In this document: positions 1-6,940 of the stretch, piece after piece
Position numbering within the stretch: position 1 is the stretch's first letter
How the letters are laid out: every line of letters starts with the position of its first letter
NCBI GenBank assembly: GCA_003171235.1
Contig: PMYM01000068.1
Location: 272 to 13,826 of the forward strand
Direction of reading: 5' to 3'
DNA length: 13,555 bases
Source: Phycisphaerales bacterium
GTDB taxonomy: Bacteria; Planctomycetota; Phycisphaerae; SM23-33
Notes under the pieces: model-generated
Told to the model about the DNA's origin: nothing
The model's input: only the letters and a program-made list of their open reading frames with translations
The model's database searches: none
Program-made: the position numbers and the translations under genes

Positions 1-386
1 ATCGCCTGGCATTCGCCGAAGATGGTTGAGTCCAACTCTGGGAGGCTACGGTGCTCGATCTTGTTCCTGAGCGGGATGAAGAACTCTAGGTTTTTTCGGA
101 CGGGGTTGCCAGTGTCGTTGGCGTAATACTCCTTCAGGCACTCGGCCAGATCCCAGTGGAGGTAGTCTCCGTCGCGGCGCTCATACCTGCCCGCTTGCTT
201 TTTCCGGTAGTACGGCTTGATCCCCTTGCCGAAGAAGACGGCGTGAAGCAGGGAGGTCCAGGCGATGACCATAAGCGTGACGTAGGCGGCCGACTTGAAC
301 GTAACGGCCGGCTTGTTATAGACCTCCACCGCTAATAGAGCCGAATCCCTAGCCTTGGTCAAAGCCTCACGAACTATGCCTTTCAT
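1..386 (-). CDS. DUF3644 family protein, HEPN-like, N-terminal part only
   Basis: Translating the minus strand from the ATG at 384-386 gives an open frame of 128 codons that leaves the window, so the C-terminus is missing. The protein starts MKGIVREALTKARDSALLAV and carries VYNKPAVTFKSAAYV near residues 22-36, a hydrophobic stretch (LMVIAWTSLLHAVFF, 38-52), KPYYRKK, and RNKIEHRSLPELDSTIFGEC at 107-126. This pattern matches the DUF3644 family as I know it. R107-N-K-I-E-H112 has the form of the Rx4-6H motif of HEPN-fold RNases, which are common in toxin-antitoxin, abortive-infection and CRISPR-linked systems. Ribonuclease activity is inference. The start is supported by a GAGG Shine-Dalgarno-like sequence about 8 bases upstream. 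Partner genes, if any, lie outside the window. Confidence 0.8.
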   Translation of the reverse strand, partial: MKGIVREALTKARDSALLAVEVYNKPAVTFKSAAYVTLMVIAWTSLLHAVFFGKGIKPYYRKKQAGRYERRDGDYLHWDLAECLKEYYANDTGNPVRKNLEFFIPLRNKIEHRSLPELDSTIFGECQA

Positions 387-445
387 TTCGCATCCTCGCC
401 GGGATCTCATGGTTGCGGATCTAGCCATCCTGCTCAAGAGCACGC

Positions 446-1246
446 CTACGCCGGCAGGATTCTCACTTCCGCCCCGATGCGGGCGTTCAAGCCGTCCGAG
501 GCGGATTCGCGATTGACGGCGATTTCCACCAGGTCCATGGAGTTGATCAGCGCCAGCGCCTCTCCCGGCTTGACGAAGCCGTAAGCGCCCTGGAGCGTTC
601 CCACGTCGCGGTTTCCGCAGACCACTCTCAGGCGGTCGAGTTCCCAGCCCAGTTCGGTCAGCAGGTCACGGGAGATGTTGCTGACCAGGTTGCCGAATCG
701 ATCGATGTAGATGACCTGCCCCACGAGTGCATCGCCGGCCTGTTTGGGGACGGGGATGTCCAGGAGCGTATACGCGTCCGGGGGCGGGCCGAGGCGGTTC
801 AAGGGCACCCCGTGCAGGATGTGCCCCGCGACGGGGGCGAAAAGGTCGCGCCCCTGGAACGTCATCGAGGCTTCGCGGGGCAGGTACTGCGTGTTGCGGA
901 CGACGTGCAGGGCCTCGGCCGGCATGGTCTGCTCGATGAGGGTAATGACGCCGTTGTCCGGCACCAGGAACAGGTGCGAGCCGAATTGCCCGGCGAGGAT
1001 TCGCCGCTCGGTGCCGACGGTCGGGTCCACCACAACGACGTGCAGCGTGCCGGTGGGGAACTGCGGCGCGGCCTGCCAGAGCACGACGGCCGCCGCCAGG
1101 ATGTCGTGCGGGGGCACGTCATGGGACAGATCGACAATGCGGGCCTCCGGGCAGTTGCGCAGCAGCGCTCCCTTCATGGCCGCAACGTAAGGGTCGCGCG
1201 TCCCGAAGTCCGTCAGCAGCGTCACCAGTGGGGGCGGCTTGGGCAT
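446..1246 (-). CDS. SAM hydrolase / SAM hydroxide adenosyltransferase (DUF62 family)
   Basis: The 266-residue protein is of normal length for the DUF62 family, which cleaves S-adenosylmethionine to adenosine and methionine and is related to fluorinase and chlorinase. Landmarks are LLTDFGTRDPYVAAMKG (10-26), IVDLSHDVPPHD (37-48), VVVVDPTVG (70-78), LVPDNGVI (94-101), FQGRDLFAPVAGH (130-142) and IDRFGNLVSNI (181-191). The Asp-Arg-His triad described for archaeal members appears as D74, R81 and H142. Family members usually have DPGVG, whereas this one has DPTVG. There is no clear Shine-Dalgarno sequence: the bases before the ATG belong to a degenerate AAGCCT repeat. The gene is divergent from pcm. 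The physiological role of the family is not settled; SAM turnover is likely. Confidence 0.93.
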   Translation of the reverse strand: MPKPPPLVTLLTDFGTRDPYVAAMKGALLRNCPEARIVDLSHDVPPHDILAAAVVLWQAAPQFPTGTLHVVVVDPTVGTERRILAGQFGSHLFLVPDNGVITLIEQTMPAEALHVVRNTQYLPREASMTFQGRDLFAPVAGHILHGVPLNRLGPPPDAYTLLDIPVPKQAGDALVGQVIYIDRFGNLVSNISRDLLTELGWELDRLRVVCGNRDVGTLQGAYGFVKPGEALALINSMDLVEIAVNRESASDGLNARIGAEVRILPA

Positions 1247-1256
1247 AGGCTTTGGG

Positions 1257-1416
1257 CTCTAGGTTTCAGGCTTCAGACCTCAGGCTTCGGGCTTCGGGCG
1301 CATCCGCCAACTTGGAATCTCTGGCCTGTAGCCTAAAGTCTGATGTAGGCACTATGCAACTGCCTATGGGCGCGGAGGGTATCCCCGAAGCCTGATGCCT
1401 GAAGCCCGAAGCCTAA
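1257..1416. repeat. Degenerate AGGCTTC / GAAGCCT inverted repeat between divergent genes
   Basis: The left half carries several copies of AGGCTTC and GGGCTTC on the plus strand (about 1261-1298). The right half carries the complement, GAAGCCT and GAAGCCC (about 1386-1416). The best arms are 1282-1298 and 1398-1414, matching at 16 of 17 positions in inverted orientation. Between them lies a small palindrome, TAGGCA (1346-1351) with TGCCTA (1361-1366). The block fills the gap between the DUF62 and pcm genes and touches the DUF62 start codon, so both upstream regions are made of repeat. An interspersed genomic repeat is the likely explanation; a regulatory role is possible but unproven. Confidence 0.7.
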
Positions 1417-1439
1417 TTGCGGCTACAATGCTCTGGCTT

Positions 1440-2123
1440 ATGAGCCAAGGCGATCCAATCGAGGAAGGCAAGCAGGCCGCTCGCCGGCACCAGATGGTGA
1501 CGGGGCAGCTTCGCCCCGCCGGCGTGCGTGACGAACGCGTCCTGGCGGCATTCGAGGATGTGCCGCGCCACCGCTTCGCGCCGCCGGGCAAGGAGGGTGA
1601 GGCCTACGAGGACCATCCGGTGTTCATTGGCTACGAGCAGACGATGTCGCAGCCGTTGGTCGTGGCCGTGATGGTGCAGGCGCTGGACGTGGGGGAGCAT
1701 CATCGCGTGCTCGACGTGGGGGCCGGCAGCGGATACCAGACGGCGATCCTCGCCCGGCTTGCGAAGTGGGTCTACGCCATCGAGCGGGTTTCGGCCCTGG
1801 CCCTCCGCGCGGAGGTGGCCCTGCGGGCCCTCGGCGTGGCCAATGTGAGCTTTCGCGTGGGCGACGGCAGCCTGGGCTGGCCGGAAGAGGCAGAGTTGGG
1901 AAAGTTCGACCGCATCATCTGCGGGGCGGGCGGCCCGCAAATCCCGCAAAGCTGGATCGATCAATTGGCCGAAGGCGGGCGGATCGTCGCGCCGATCGGC
2001 GGCGCGGACCTCCAGCAGATCACGGTGCTGGACAAGCGTGGGAGCATGATCCTGCGAAAGGAAATCATGCCCGTTCGGTTCGTGAAGCTCATCGGCCAGG
2101 AAGGCTGGCCGGAAACGGCGTAG
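1440..2123 (+). CDS. pcm: Protein-L-isoaspartate O-methyltransferase
   Basis: The enzyme transfers a methyl group from SAM to L-isoaspartyl residues of damaged cytosolic proteins and so starts their repair. From this start the protein has 227 residues, near the usual bacterial length. It shows MVTGQLRPAGVRDERVL near the N-terminus, YEQTMSQPLVVAVM (family pattern GQTISQP) near residue 65, the SAM-binding motif VLDVGAGSGYQTAIL (90-104), FDRIICGAGGPQIP (family pattern FDAIIVTAAPPEIP) and EGGRIVAPIG. The frame is open back to an ATG at 1395, but those codons come from the AAGCCTG repeat. An ATG at 1428 is also possible. I chose 1440 because family homology begins shortly after it. No start has a good Shine-Dalgarno sequence; a TACAAT box at 1424-1429 could act as a -10 for a nearly leaderless transcript, though no good -35 is seen. 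Confidence 0.93.
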   Translation: MSQGDPIEEGKQAARRHQMVTGQLRPAGVRDERVLAAFEDVPRHRFAPPGKEGEAYEDHPVFIGYEQTMSQPLVVAVMVQALDVGEHHRVLDVGAGSGYQTAILARLAKWVYAIERVSALALRAEVALRALGVANVSFRVGDGSLGWPEEAELGKFDRIICGAGGPQIPQSWIDQLAEGGRIVAPIGGADLQQITVLDKRGSMILRKEIMPVRFVKLIGQEGWPETA

Positions 2124-2127
2124 AGGC

Positions 2128-2160
2128 AACCCCAGAGACGCGGAGACTCAGAGAGAAGAA
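2128..2160. repeat. Purine-rich degenerate repeat after pcm
   Basis: Directly after the pcm stop codon comes a purine-rich run with repeated AGAGACG / GAGACTC / AGAGAG units. Such AGAGACG-like runs recur between genes in many environmental bacterial genomes. It has no open reading frame of its own and no hairpin. Confidence 0.35.
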
Positions 2161-2238
2161 GAAAAGACGGGGAAAAGATCCAGCGGACAAAGCCCGCCGG
2201 ACCTGCCCCGTTAGCCGTCAAAGAATCGAAGACGGCGC

Positions 2239-2267
2239 TTGCAGGATGCCGGTCGGGCCGATATTAT
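2239..2267 (+). promoter_or_regulatory. Candidate sigma-70-type promoter of tRNA-Ala
   Basis: TTGCAG at 2239-2244 and TATTAT at 2262-2267 are separated by exactly 17 bases. The -10 matches the TATAAT consensus at five of six positions, while the -35 is weak beyond TTG. Transcription would start near 2274, about ten bases before the mature tRNA, which suits a tRNA gene. Confidence 0.5.
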
Positions 2268-2284
2268 CAAAAGCACGAACGACT

Positions 2285-2357
2285 GGGGCCGTGGCGCAGT
2301 TGGGAGCGCGTCTGCATGGCATGCAGAAGGTCAGGGGTTCGAGCCCCCTCGCCTCCA
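2285..2357 (+). tRNA. tRNA-Ala (anticodon GGC)
   Basis: The 73 bases fold as a complete cloverleaf: acceptor strands GGGGCCG (2285-2291) and CGCCTCC (2350-2356), D stem GCGC/GCGC, anticodon stem TCTGC/GCAGA around the loop ATGGCAT, a five-base variable loop, T stem AGGGG/CCCCT with loop TTCGAGC, and discriminator A at 2357. The anticodon is GGC, and the acceptor stem has the G3-U70 wobble pair that marks alanine tRNAs. The CCA end is not encoded. The fifth acceptor pair is a C-C mismatch (C5 with C68), where G5-C68 would be expected. Confidence 0.95.
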
Positions 2358-2367
2358 GTATCCTAGG

Positions 2368-2401
2368 AACCCAGGATTCCCCAAAGAATCCTGGGTTTTT
2401 T
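2368..2401 (+). terminator. Strong intrinsic terminator after tRNA-Ala
   Basis: AACCCAGGATTC (2368-2379) and GAATCCTGGGTT (2386-2397) form a perfect 12-bp stem with a six-base loop, and the T run continues to 2401. It lies ten bases after the tRNA. It also sits just past the end of the convergent UPF0158 gene and may help stop that transcript, though the T tract is poor in that direction. Confidence 0.93.
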
Positions 2402-2418
2402 GATGCGCTTCGGCGGCA

Positions 2419-2895
2419 CTACGCCTCGGCATCGACTTCAAGGCCGTTTTCCTGGCACCAGTCCAGCGCCGCCTGGCGATACCGGCCTGTTCGGAACTCA
2501 AACCACGCCTCCGCCAGACCAAGCTCGTGGAGGCGATCCTTGAAATATCGAAACGCCCCGCGGCCCTGGATGGCGGTGAGCAAGGCTTCGGCCTGATCGG
2601 CGTTCTCCAGCCCGGAGGCGAAGTCCCGCATCATGTCCCACTCGTTTATCTCGAAGCGATCCGGCAGGGGAAGGAAACGGCTGCCATCGTCCGCATGGAA
2701 GGCCTTGGCTAATTCAATGTTGTCCTGCTGCCACTGGGGATAATCGGCTGGATCGCCTTGGTCTTCAGCAGCGGCCAATTCCTCGTCCGAAAGCATCACG
2801 ACTTCGCCCGCCTGCTTGTCGAGGTAGGAATGCGATTCGTCGAACTGCATTTCCATGGCTTCAACAATGGCTGAAAGTTTTACGCGATTTGGCAT
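2419..2895 (-). CDS. UPF0158 family protein
   Basis: This 158-residue cytosolic protein matches the UPF0158 family, which has no firm function. It starts MPNRVKLSAIVEAMEMQFDE, followed by SHSYLDKQAGEVVMLSDEEL (about 21-40), the family-typical start of a strand-rich region. The second half has FEINEWDMMRDF, the characteristic IQGRGAFRYFKDRLHELGL (about 109-127), WFEFRTGRYRQAALDWCQ and NGLEVDAEA. It lies 30 bases downstream of the ST7-like gene on the same strand, and the two are probably cotranscribed. An AGGAG Shine-Dalgarno sequence at 2904-2908 (complement) supports the start. The protein is acidic. Confidence 0.88.
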   Translation of the reverse strand: MPNRVKLSAIVEAMEMQFDESHSYLDKQAGEVVMLSDEELAAAEDQGDPADYPQWQQDNIELAKAFHADDGSRFLPLPDRFEINEWDMMRDFASGLENADQAEALLTAIQGRGAFRYFKDRLHELGLAEAWFEFRTGRYRQAALDWCQENGLEVDAEA

Positions 2896-2925
2896 GGTCG
2901 CGGCTCCTGTCTCCAGTCGCGGAAG

Positions 2926-4860
2926 TCATTTACTCTTGGGCCTGTCTGGTTTCTTTCGTGGCCGCGCAGGTTTGGCCGCCTGCGTCTTCAGCCAGTCCAC
3001 TGCGCCGGGGACAGCCTGCCAGGCGCCGCTGCACGCGCTGGCGCAGATAATGGCTTCCTCGTTTGAACCCAGGGCATAACTGTCCGGCTCAGGTTCCAGC
3101 TCGGCCTGGCCGAGCAGGAACTTGACGACGTGAGGATTTGCGGCTATTGCCTTCTTCAGTTGCCGGCGCGACTCAGGTGTGTCGCCGCCCTTGAGGAACG
3201 TCAACAGCGCGCGGCAGTATTGCCAGGTCGCCATCGCGTCTTCGCCAAAAGCCGCCATGAGCGATTCAGCCTGCTCTGGCCGGCCCCGGATCAGCAAAAG
3301 GGGTAAGATCTGGTAGCGCACGCCCTGGTTGTCGCCCGGGTTGAGCCGCAGAAGCTCTTGGAAGCTGTCGATGGACTGATCAATCTGCCCCAGTTCGATT
3401 TGGACTACGGCCAGGCCCTGCAAAGCCCTCATGAACGGCCGGGTTTTGGTGACGCCCCAGAAATGGCCCTCGTTCTCCTCAAAACACTTCTCACCCAGCG
3501 CCCGCTTGCCAGCCTCGACGCCGGCGCTATAGCACTCGCCGGCTTTCTCCGGCGTGGCGGCGGTCTCGGCCAGGATCACGTAGGCGTCGGCGCAGTCGGG
3601 GCATACCTGGATGGCCTTGCGGGCCAGGGCGATACGCCGCCGGCCAACGGAATCGAAGGCCTGGAAGCAAAGATCCTGCGCCTCTTCCAGCGGCGTGCGG
3701 GGCTTGTACTTGGCGGGGTCCAGCTTCTTGCCCATGAACTCCTTTTCAATGGCCTTGTTCAAGTCGTCGATATTGTCGAAGTCCTTGTCGGCCAGGAAGC
3801 GGTCTACCTGGGCGTGGAAGGACTCCATGGCGCGACGATCGCCCAGCCCGTGTTCATACATCTCCTGGTGGGCGGGGGGTTTCAGCAGAAGTGGCAGGCT
3901 CAGGACATAATCGGCAGGCCCGTCGAAGGTCGCCACCCGCTTGGTCCAGCGGCCGGCGTCCATCTCGTCCTCGGTGGTGGCGGCCAAGGCCCGCATCAGG
4001 CCCTCCATGAAGGTCATGGCGCTGGCACTTGGCCGGCGCAAACGCATCGACTCTTCAAAATGCATCGCCACGGGGTAGGCATTCTCGCCGGCTATCGGCA
4101 GGCCGTTATCCTCCCACAGGTCGGCGTCGGCCAAGGGTATCGACGCAATGTCGTCGAAAGTCAGCGACCATACGCCCCCGGCCAGGAAACTTTCGTACTC
4201 GCCATCGGTGCCCTGCCAGAAGTGGTCCAAGGATCGGTAGAAGCCCAGGCCGAACTCCTCTCGTGCGGCCCCCAGGACCAGGGCAAAACGAAAGTCCGCT
4301 TCCGGCCGGGGCGACTCGATCTCAATCAGGTCCTCGTTATTGAGGTGCTGCCAAGGGGCGGCCTGGAAGAACAGGCTGGCGGCTTGGGCGAATGCCTCCA
4401 CCCGCTGGGGCGTGACACCCTTGCCCTGCAGGTAGCCCGGCGGAACTGGCTTGTCCTTAAACCAGAACTTGGTCATTTCCTCCATGCATCGCTCGATTAA
4501 CAGCAGGCGCGGGCGGTGCTCCACCCGGATGTCAGCCTCTGCCAGCAGGCCCGACAGGTGCTCGGCCAGCCCCGGGTCGTTCACCTCCAGCTTGCCGGGA
4601 CGGTAGCCGGCGTCGGGGCTGGTGGCGAAGTTCACCAGCGAATCGATCGCCACGGCAAAGTCGATCGCTTCCTTGCGGCATGAATCCTTGCCCGCGCCAA
4701 TCTTGCCCGTCTGCAGGCTGCCCCACATCACGTTCATGGCCCGGAAAGGCTTGGGCCCCTCATCCGTGACCCAGCCGGGCAGGCGGATAAAACCTCCCTG
4801 CCAGGTCTCATTTGACCGCTGAGGGAGCCGCTTCAACCTTTCAATCTGAAAAACAGCCAT
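2926..4860 (-). CDS. ST7-like tetratricopeptide-repeat protein
   Basis: The 644-residue soluble protein has no signal peptide. The C-terminal third (about 395-585) resembles the TPR-like region of proteins annotated as ST7-like: ARKAIQVCPDCADAYVILAE (413-432), HFWGVTKTRPFMRALQGLAV (466-485), LLRLNPGDNQGVRYQILPLL (503-522), WQYCRALLTFLKGG (546-559) and AIAANPHVVKFLLG (571-584). Such repeats usually bind other proteins. The N-terminal two thirds are not a family I can name surely; RFALVLGAAREEFGLGFYRS (191-210) and SMRLRRPSASAMTFMEGLMR (271-290) recall the DUF7309 and DUF6930 regions of other bacterial multidomain proteins. The tail is rich in Lys, Arg and Pro. A GGAGAA sequence six bases upstream supports the start. 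UPF0158 follows in a probable operon. Enzymatic activity is not evident. Confidence 0.85.
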   Translation of the reverse strand: MAVFQIERLKRLPQRSNETWQGGFIRLPGWVTDEGPKPFRAMNVMWGSLQTGKIGAGKDSCRKEAIDFAVAIDSLVNFATSPDAGYRPGKLEVNDPGLAEHLSGLLAEADIRVEHRPRLLLIERCMEEMTKFWFKDKPVPPGYLQGKGVTPQRVEAFAQAASLFFQAAPWQHLNNEDLIEIESPRPEADFRFALVLGAAREEFGLGFYRSLDHFWQGTDGEYESFLAGGVWSLTFDDIASIPLADADLWEDNGLPIAGENAYPVAMHFEESMRLRRPSASAMTFMEGLMRALAATTEDEMDAGRWTKRVATFDGPADYVLSLPLLLKPPAHQEMYEHGLGDRRAMESFHAQVDRFLADKDFDNIDDLNKAIEKEFMGKKLDPAKYKPRTPLEEAQDLCFQAFDSVGRRRIALARKAIQVCPDCADAYVILAETAATPEKAGECYSAGVEAGKRALGEKCFEENEGHFWGVTKTRPFMRALQGLAVVQIELGQIDQSIDSFQELLRLNPGDNQGVRYQILPLLLIRGRPEQAESLMAAFGEDAMATWQYCRALLTFLKGGDTPESRRQLKKAIAANPHVVKFLLGQAELEPEPDSYALGSNEEAIICASACSGAWQAVPGAVDWLKTQAAKPARPRKKPDRPKSK

Positions 4861-4880
4861 TTCCGTTCTCCGTGCCGCGT

Positions 4881-4910
4881 ATCATAATCTTTGGCCATTG
4901 CCGCCTGCAA
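4881..4910 (-). promoter_or_regulatory. Possible promoter of the ST7-like/UPF0158 pair
   Basis: On the minus strand TTGCAG (4905-4910) and TATGAT (4881-4886) are 18 bases apart, and the -10 ends 20 bases before the start codon. The -35 is poor, so this is a weak call. Confidence 0.28.
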
Positions 4911-5077
4911 CAACTTGACCCATCTCGTCTGATTGGGTAGGTCGGCGCGCAAGGTTATCCTCGCGCGCGTGAGTGAAATGGCTGCCCAGCCTTCACCTTG
5001 ATGTTGGAATTGGCCCTGTCCGGGAGACCGTGGCCTTGCCCCCCCCCCGCTGTGAGATCATCCTTGGCGATGCCGCC

Positions 5078-5557
5078 TTAGCTCTTTGCGTCGGCAGGCG
5101 GGGGAGAAACCGGGCTGGCGGCACACTTCTTCTGAGCATGCCTTCGCCAGAGAACCAGCAGCAAAGGAAAGGACAGAATGGCCGCAACGAGCCAGCAGGG
5201 GAACGAGACCCAGACGCTATGCCACCTTTGATCCCGATGTTCGTACCAGTGGTTCCAGTAACTGAAAGAAGGGCGGTCCCGAAGCAGTGTCATAGGGAGT
5301 CCTACGCTTTGTGCCATGCGGACTGGCGCATCGTATTCCTCCGGATCGACCGCCGATGCCCCGCTTTGGGCAGGCAGACCGGTCGTCATTTCCACCTGGA
5401 TTCTCCCGAAATAGGAATCCACAATGAAACTCCGTTCTGAACCCAACGCAATGGCCGCAACGTCATATCTAAAGTAGCCATGTATCCAGAATGCGACGAA
5501 GCACACGAGTACGAACAGGTAGATGAACCAGGCAACTCGTCTCTTTCGCGCTGCCAT
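5078..5557 (-). CDS. Small membrane protein of unknown function
   Basis: The 159-residue protein begins with a basic MAARKRR, followed by a transmembrane helix (about 9-27), an outer domain of about 90 residues, and a second helix (about 118-137, with CWLVAAILSFPLLLVLW) ending in RRH and a polar tail. Both ends are therefore predicted cytoplasmic, with the middle part (IALGSERSFIVDSYFGRIQV, then a WNHWYEHRDQRW patch) in the periplasm. Two-helix proteins ending WLxAxLxxxPLLxxLWRR are frequent in planctomycete genomes in my recollection; none has a known job. The start is supported by GGGGAGG six to twelve bases upstream. It lies 114 bases downstream of the transaldolase-like gene on the same strand. 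Confidence 0.75.
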   Translation of the reverse strand: MAARKRRVAWFIYLFVLVCFVAFWIHGYFRYDVAAIALGSERSFIVDSYFGRIQVEMTTGLPAQSGASAVDPEEYDAPVRMAQSVGLPMTLLRDRPSFSYWNHWYEHRDQRWHSVWVSFPCWLVAAILSFPLLLVLWRRHAQKKCAASPVSPPPADAKS

Positions 5558-5671
5558 GACGGCCTCCCCTTGATTAGTGGAGCGGAGGTCTTATGCCAAT
5601 CCGCCACGGAGATGCTAATCGCATTCGGAGCGACTGTCGAGGACTTCCAGGTCAACCGATTAACCGATTCA

Positions 5672-6940
5672 CTAATCCCGCAGCACTTTTTCGACCCGCT
5701 CGTCCATGGCCTGCTGGTCTGCGCGGAAGCTGCTGAGGCCGGCCAGGTTCATCAGGCTGTCCAGGCCGATCCGGCCGGTGGCCAGTTCGCCCTTCCAGTT
5801 CTCCAGCCTGGGGATCTTGCCTTCCTGGTAGCTCTTTTCTGCCTGCTGGGGCGTCCACTTGACCAGCAAGTCCCCGCACCCGTGGGCGGCGAAGTGCTCG
5901 ACCAACTGGTCAGGCCCGAAGCGGTCAAGCTCTTCCTGTTGGAGTGCATCCACCGTGTCGGCCAGGTTCTGGCCAAGCGACCAGAGCGTGTCCAGCCCGA
6001 CCGGCTTGGGGTCCGCGGCGAATTGCGGCTGGTAATTCTCGGCGCAGCGGTCGCGGACATCCTCGTCCGAAAGGCCCAGGCCCAGGAATTCGCCGGCGAT
6101 CTTGGGCGGTATGGTCATCACGTCGATGCCGGCCAGGTCGCGCACCTGCGCGCCGCCGCGGAAACTGGCCCCGATCTGCCGGGAGGGAACGCCCTCCATC
6201 TGCCGCAGTTGGGACAGGGCGTTCTGCGAGGCCAGGGTGGCCCGCTCGCCCACCAGCAGGCCGTCGCCCAGCTTGTTCTCGGCCACGAAGCTGTTGAGTC
6301 TGCCCAGGAAAACGTTCACGAACTGCGGCCGGGCCAGCCGCGCCGCCACGTAGTTCTGCCTGGCCGAGAACCCCAGCGTCAGGTTCACCGGCACGCCCTG
6401 GGAGGCGAGCTTGCGCGTCGCCAGCAGGCCTGCCGGCGTGAACGGGATCTTCACGATGAAACGCTGCGGGCAGATGTCGTAGTAGCGCTGGGCATAGGCG
6501 ACGGCCAGGTCGAGCTTGTCGGCCAGGTCGGTGTGCTCCTCGACGCTGACGCGGGCGTCGAACCGCTCCACCAGGCGCAGGGCGTGACGGGCGTTGAGGA
6601 TGAAGGCCAGCTCCAGGATCAGTTCCCGGCCTTGCAATCCCAGCCCGCGCAGCATGGCCGCCGCGCGTTTGATCAAGTCGTCGTACTGGCCCGACTGAAC
6701 CTCCTTGTTCAGCAGCGTGTTGTTGGTGGTAAGGGCGGTGAACTCCCGCGTCCAGTATTTGCCCGCCTCCTCCAGGCTGCCGGTGTCCAGCCACAGTTCC
6801 GTGCCAAGCTCCCGCATCCTCAGCCAAACCTGGTTGGAGGGAAACTCCTTTTCCAGTTGCCCGTAGTGCGGCTGAAAACCTTCCAGCACGAACTGCTTGA
6901 CCTGCCGGGCCAACTCGCTCTTGACCGTTGCGGCGCTCAT
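5672..6940 (-). CDS. Transaldolase-family enzyme with C-terminal extension
   Basis: The fold is the transaldolase TIM barrel, which moves a three-carbon dihydroxyacetone unit between sugar phosphates through a Schiff base. Numbering from the ATG at 6940 (422 residues): LWLDTGSLEEAG with Asp52, TTNNTLLNKEV (Asn73), RVSVEE (Glu134), FIVKIPFTPAGLLATRKL with the probable Schiff-base Lys164, and VNLTLGFSARQ with Thr188. These match Asp17, Asn35, Glu96, Lys132 and Thr156 of E. coli TalB. Where TalB has SPFVGR, this protein has NVFLGR, so the Ser176 position is Asn. It is about 100 residues longer than TalB, the extra part following the barrel. GGAG lies 6 bases before the ATG; an upstream in-frame TTG (6950-6952) overlaps that site and is unlikely. 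A role in the pentose phosphate pathway is inferred. Confidence 0.88.
   Translation of the reverse strand: MSAATVKSELARQVKQFVLEGFQPHYGQLEKEFPSNQVWLRMRELGTELWLDTGSLEEAGKYWTREFTALTTNNTLLNKEVQSGQYDDLIKRAAAMLRGLGLQGRELILELAFILNARHALRLVERFDARVSVEEHTDLADKLDLAVAYAQRYYDICPQRFIVKIPFTPAGLLATRKLASQGVPVNLTLGFSARQNYVAARLARPQFVNVFLGRLNSFVAENKLGDGLLVGERATLASQNALSQLRQMEGVPSRQIGASFRGGAQVRDLAGIDVMTIPPKIAGEFLGLGLSDEDVRDRCAENYQPQFAADPKPVGLDTLWSLGQNLADTVDALQQEELDRFGPDQLVEHFAAHGCGDLLVKWTPQQAEKSYQEGKIPRLENWKGELATGRIGLDSLMNLAGLSSFRADQQAMDERVEKVLRD

Noticed and set aside
1395..1439. An earlier pcm start at the ATG of 1395
   Set aside because: The extra residues are encoded by the AAGCCTG repeat, and family homology starts well after them.
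2285..2401. An integration (att) site at the tRNA-Ala 3' end
   Set aside because: I see no second copy of the tRNA 3' segment and no integrase gene in the window.
3358..4500. A 380-codon plus-strand open frame opposite the ST7-like gene
   Set aside because: No domain is recognisable and codon composition is that of a complement; the minus-strand frame is longer and has TPR-like features.
4945..4968. A GCGCGC hairpin as terminator of the small membrane protein gene
   Set aside because: The stem (with one mismatch) is more than 100 bases past the stop codon and has no T tract on the minus strand.
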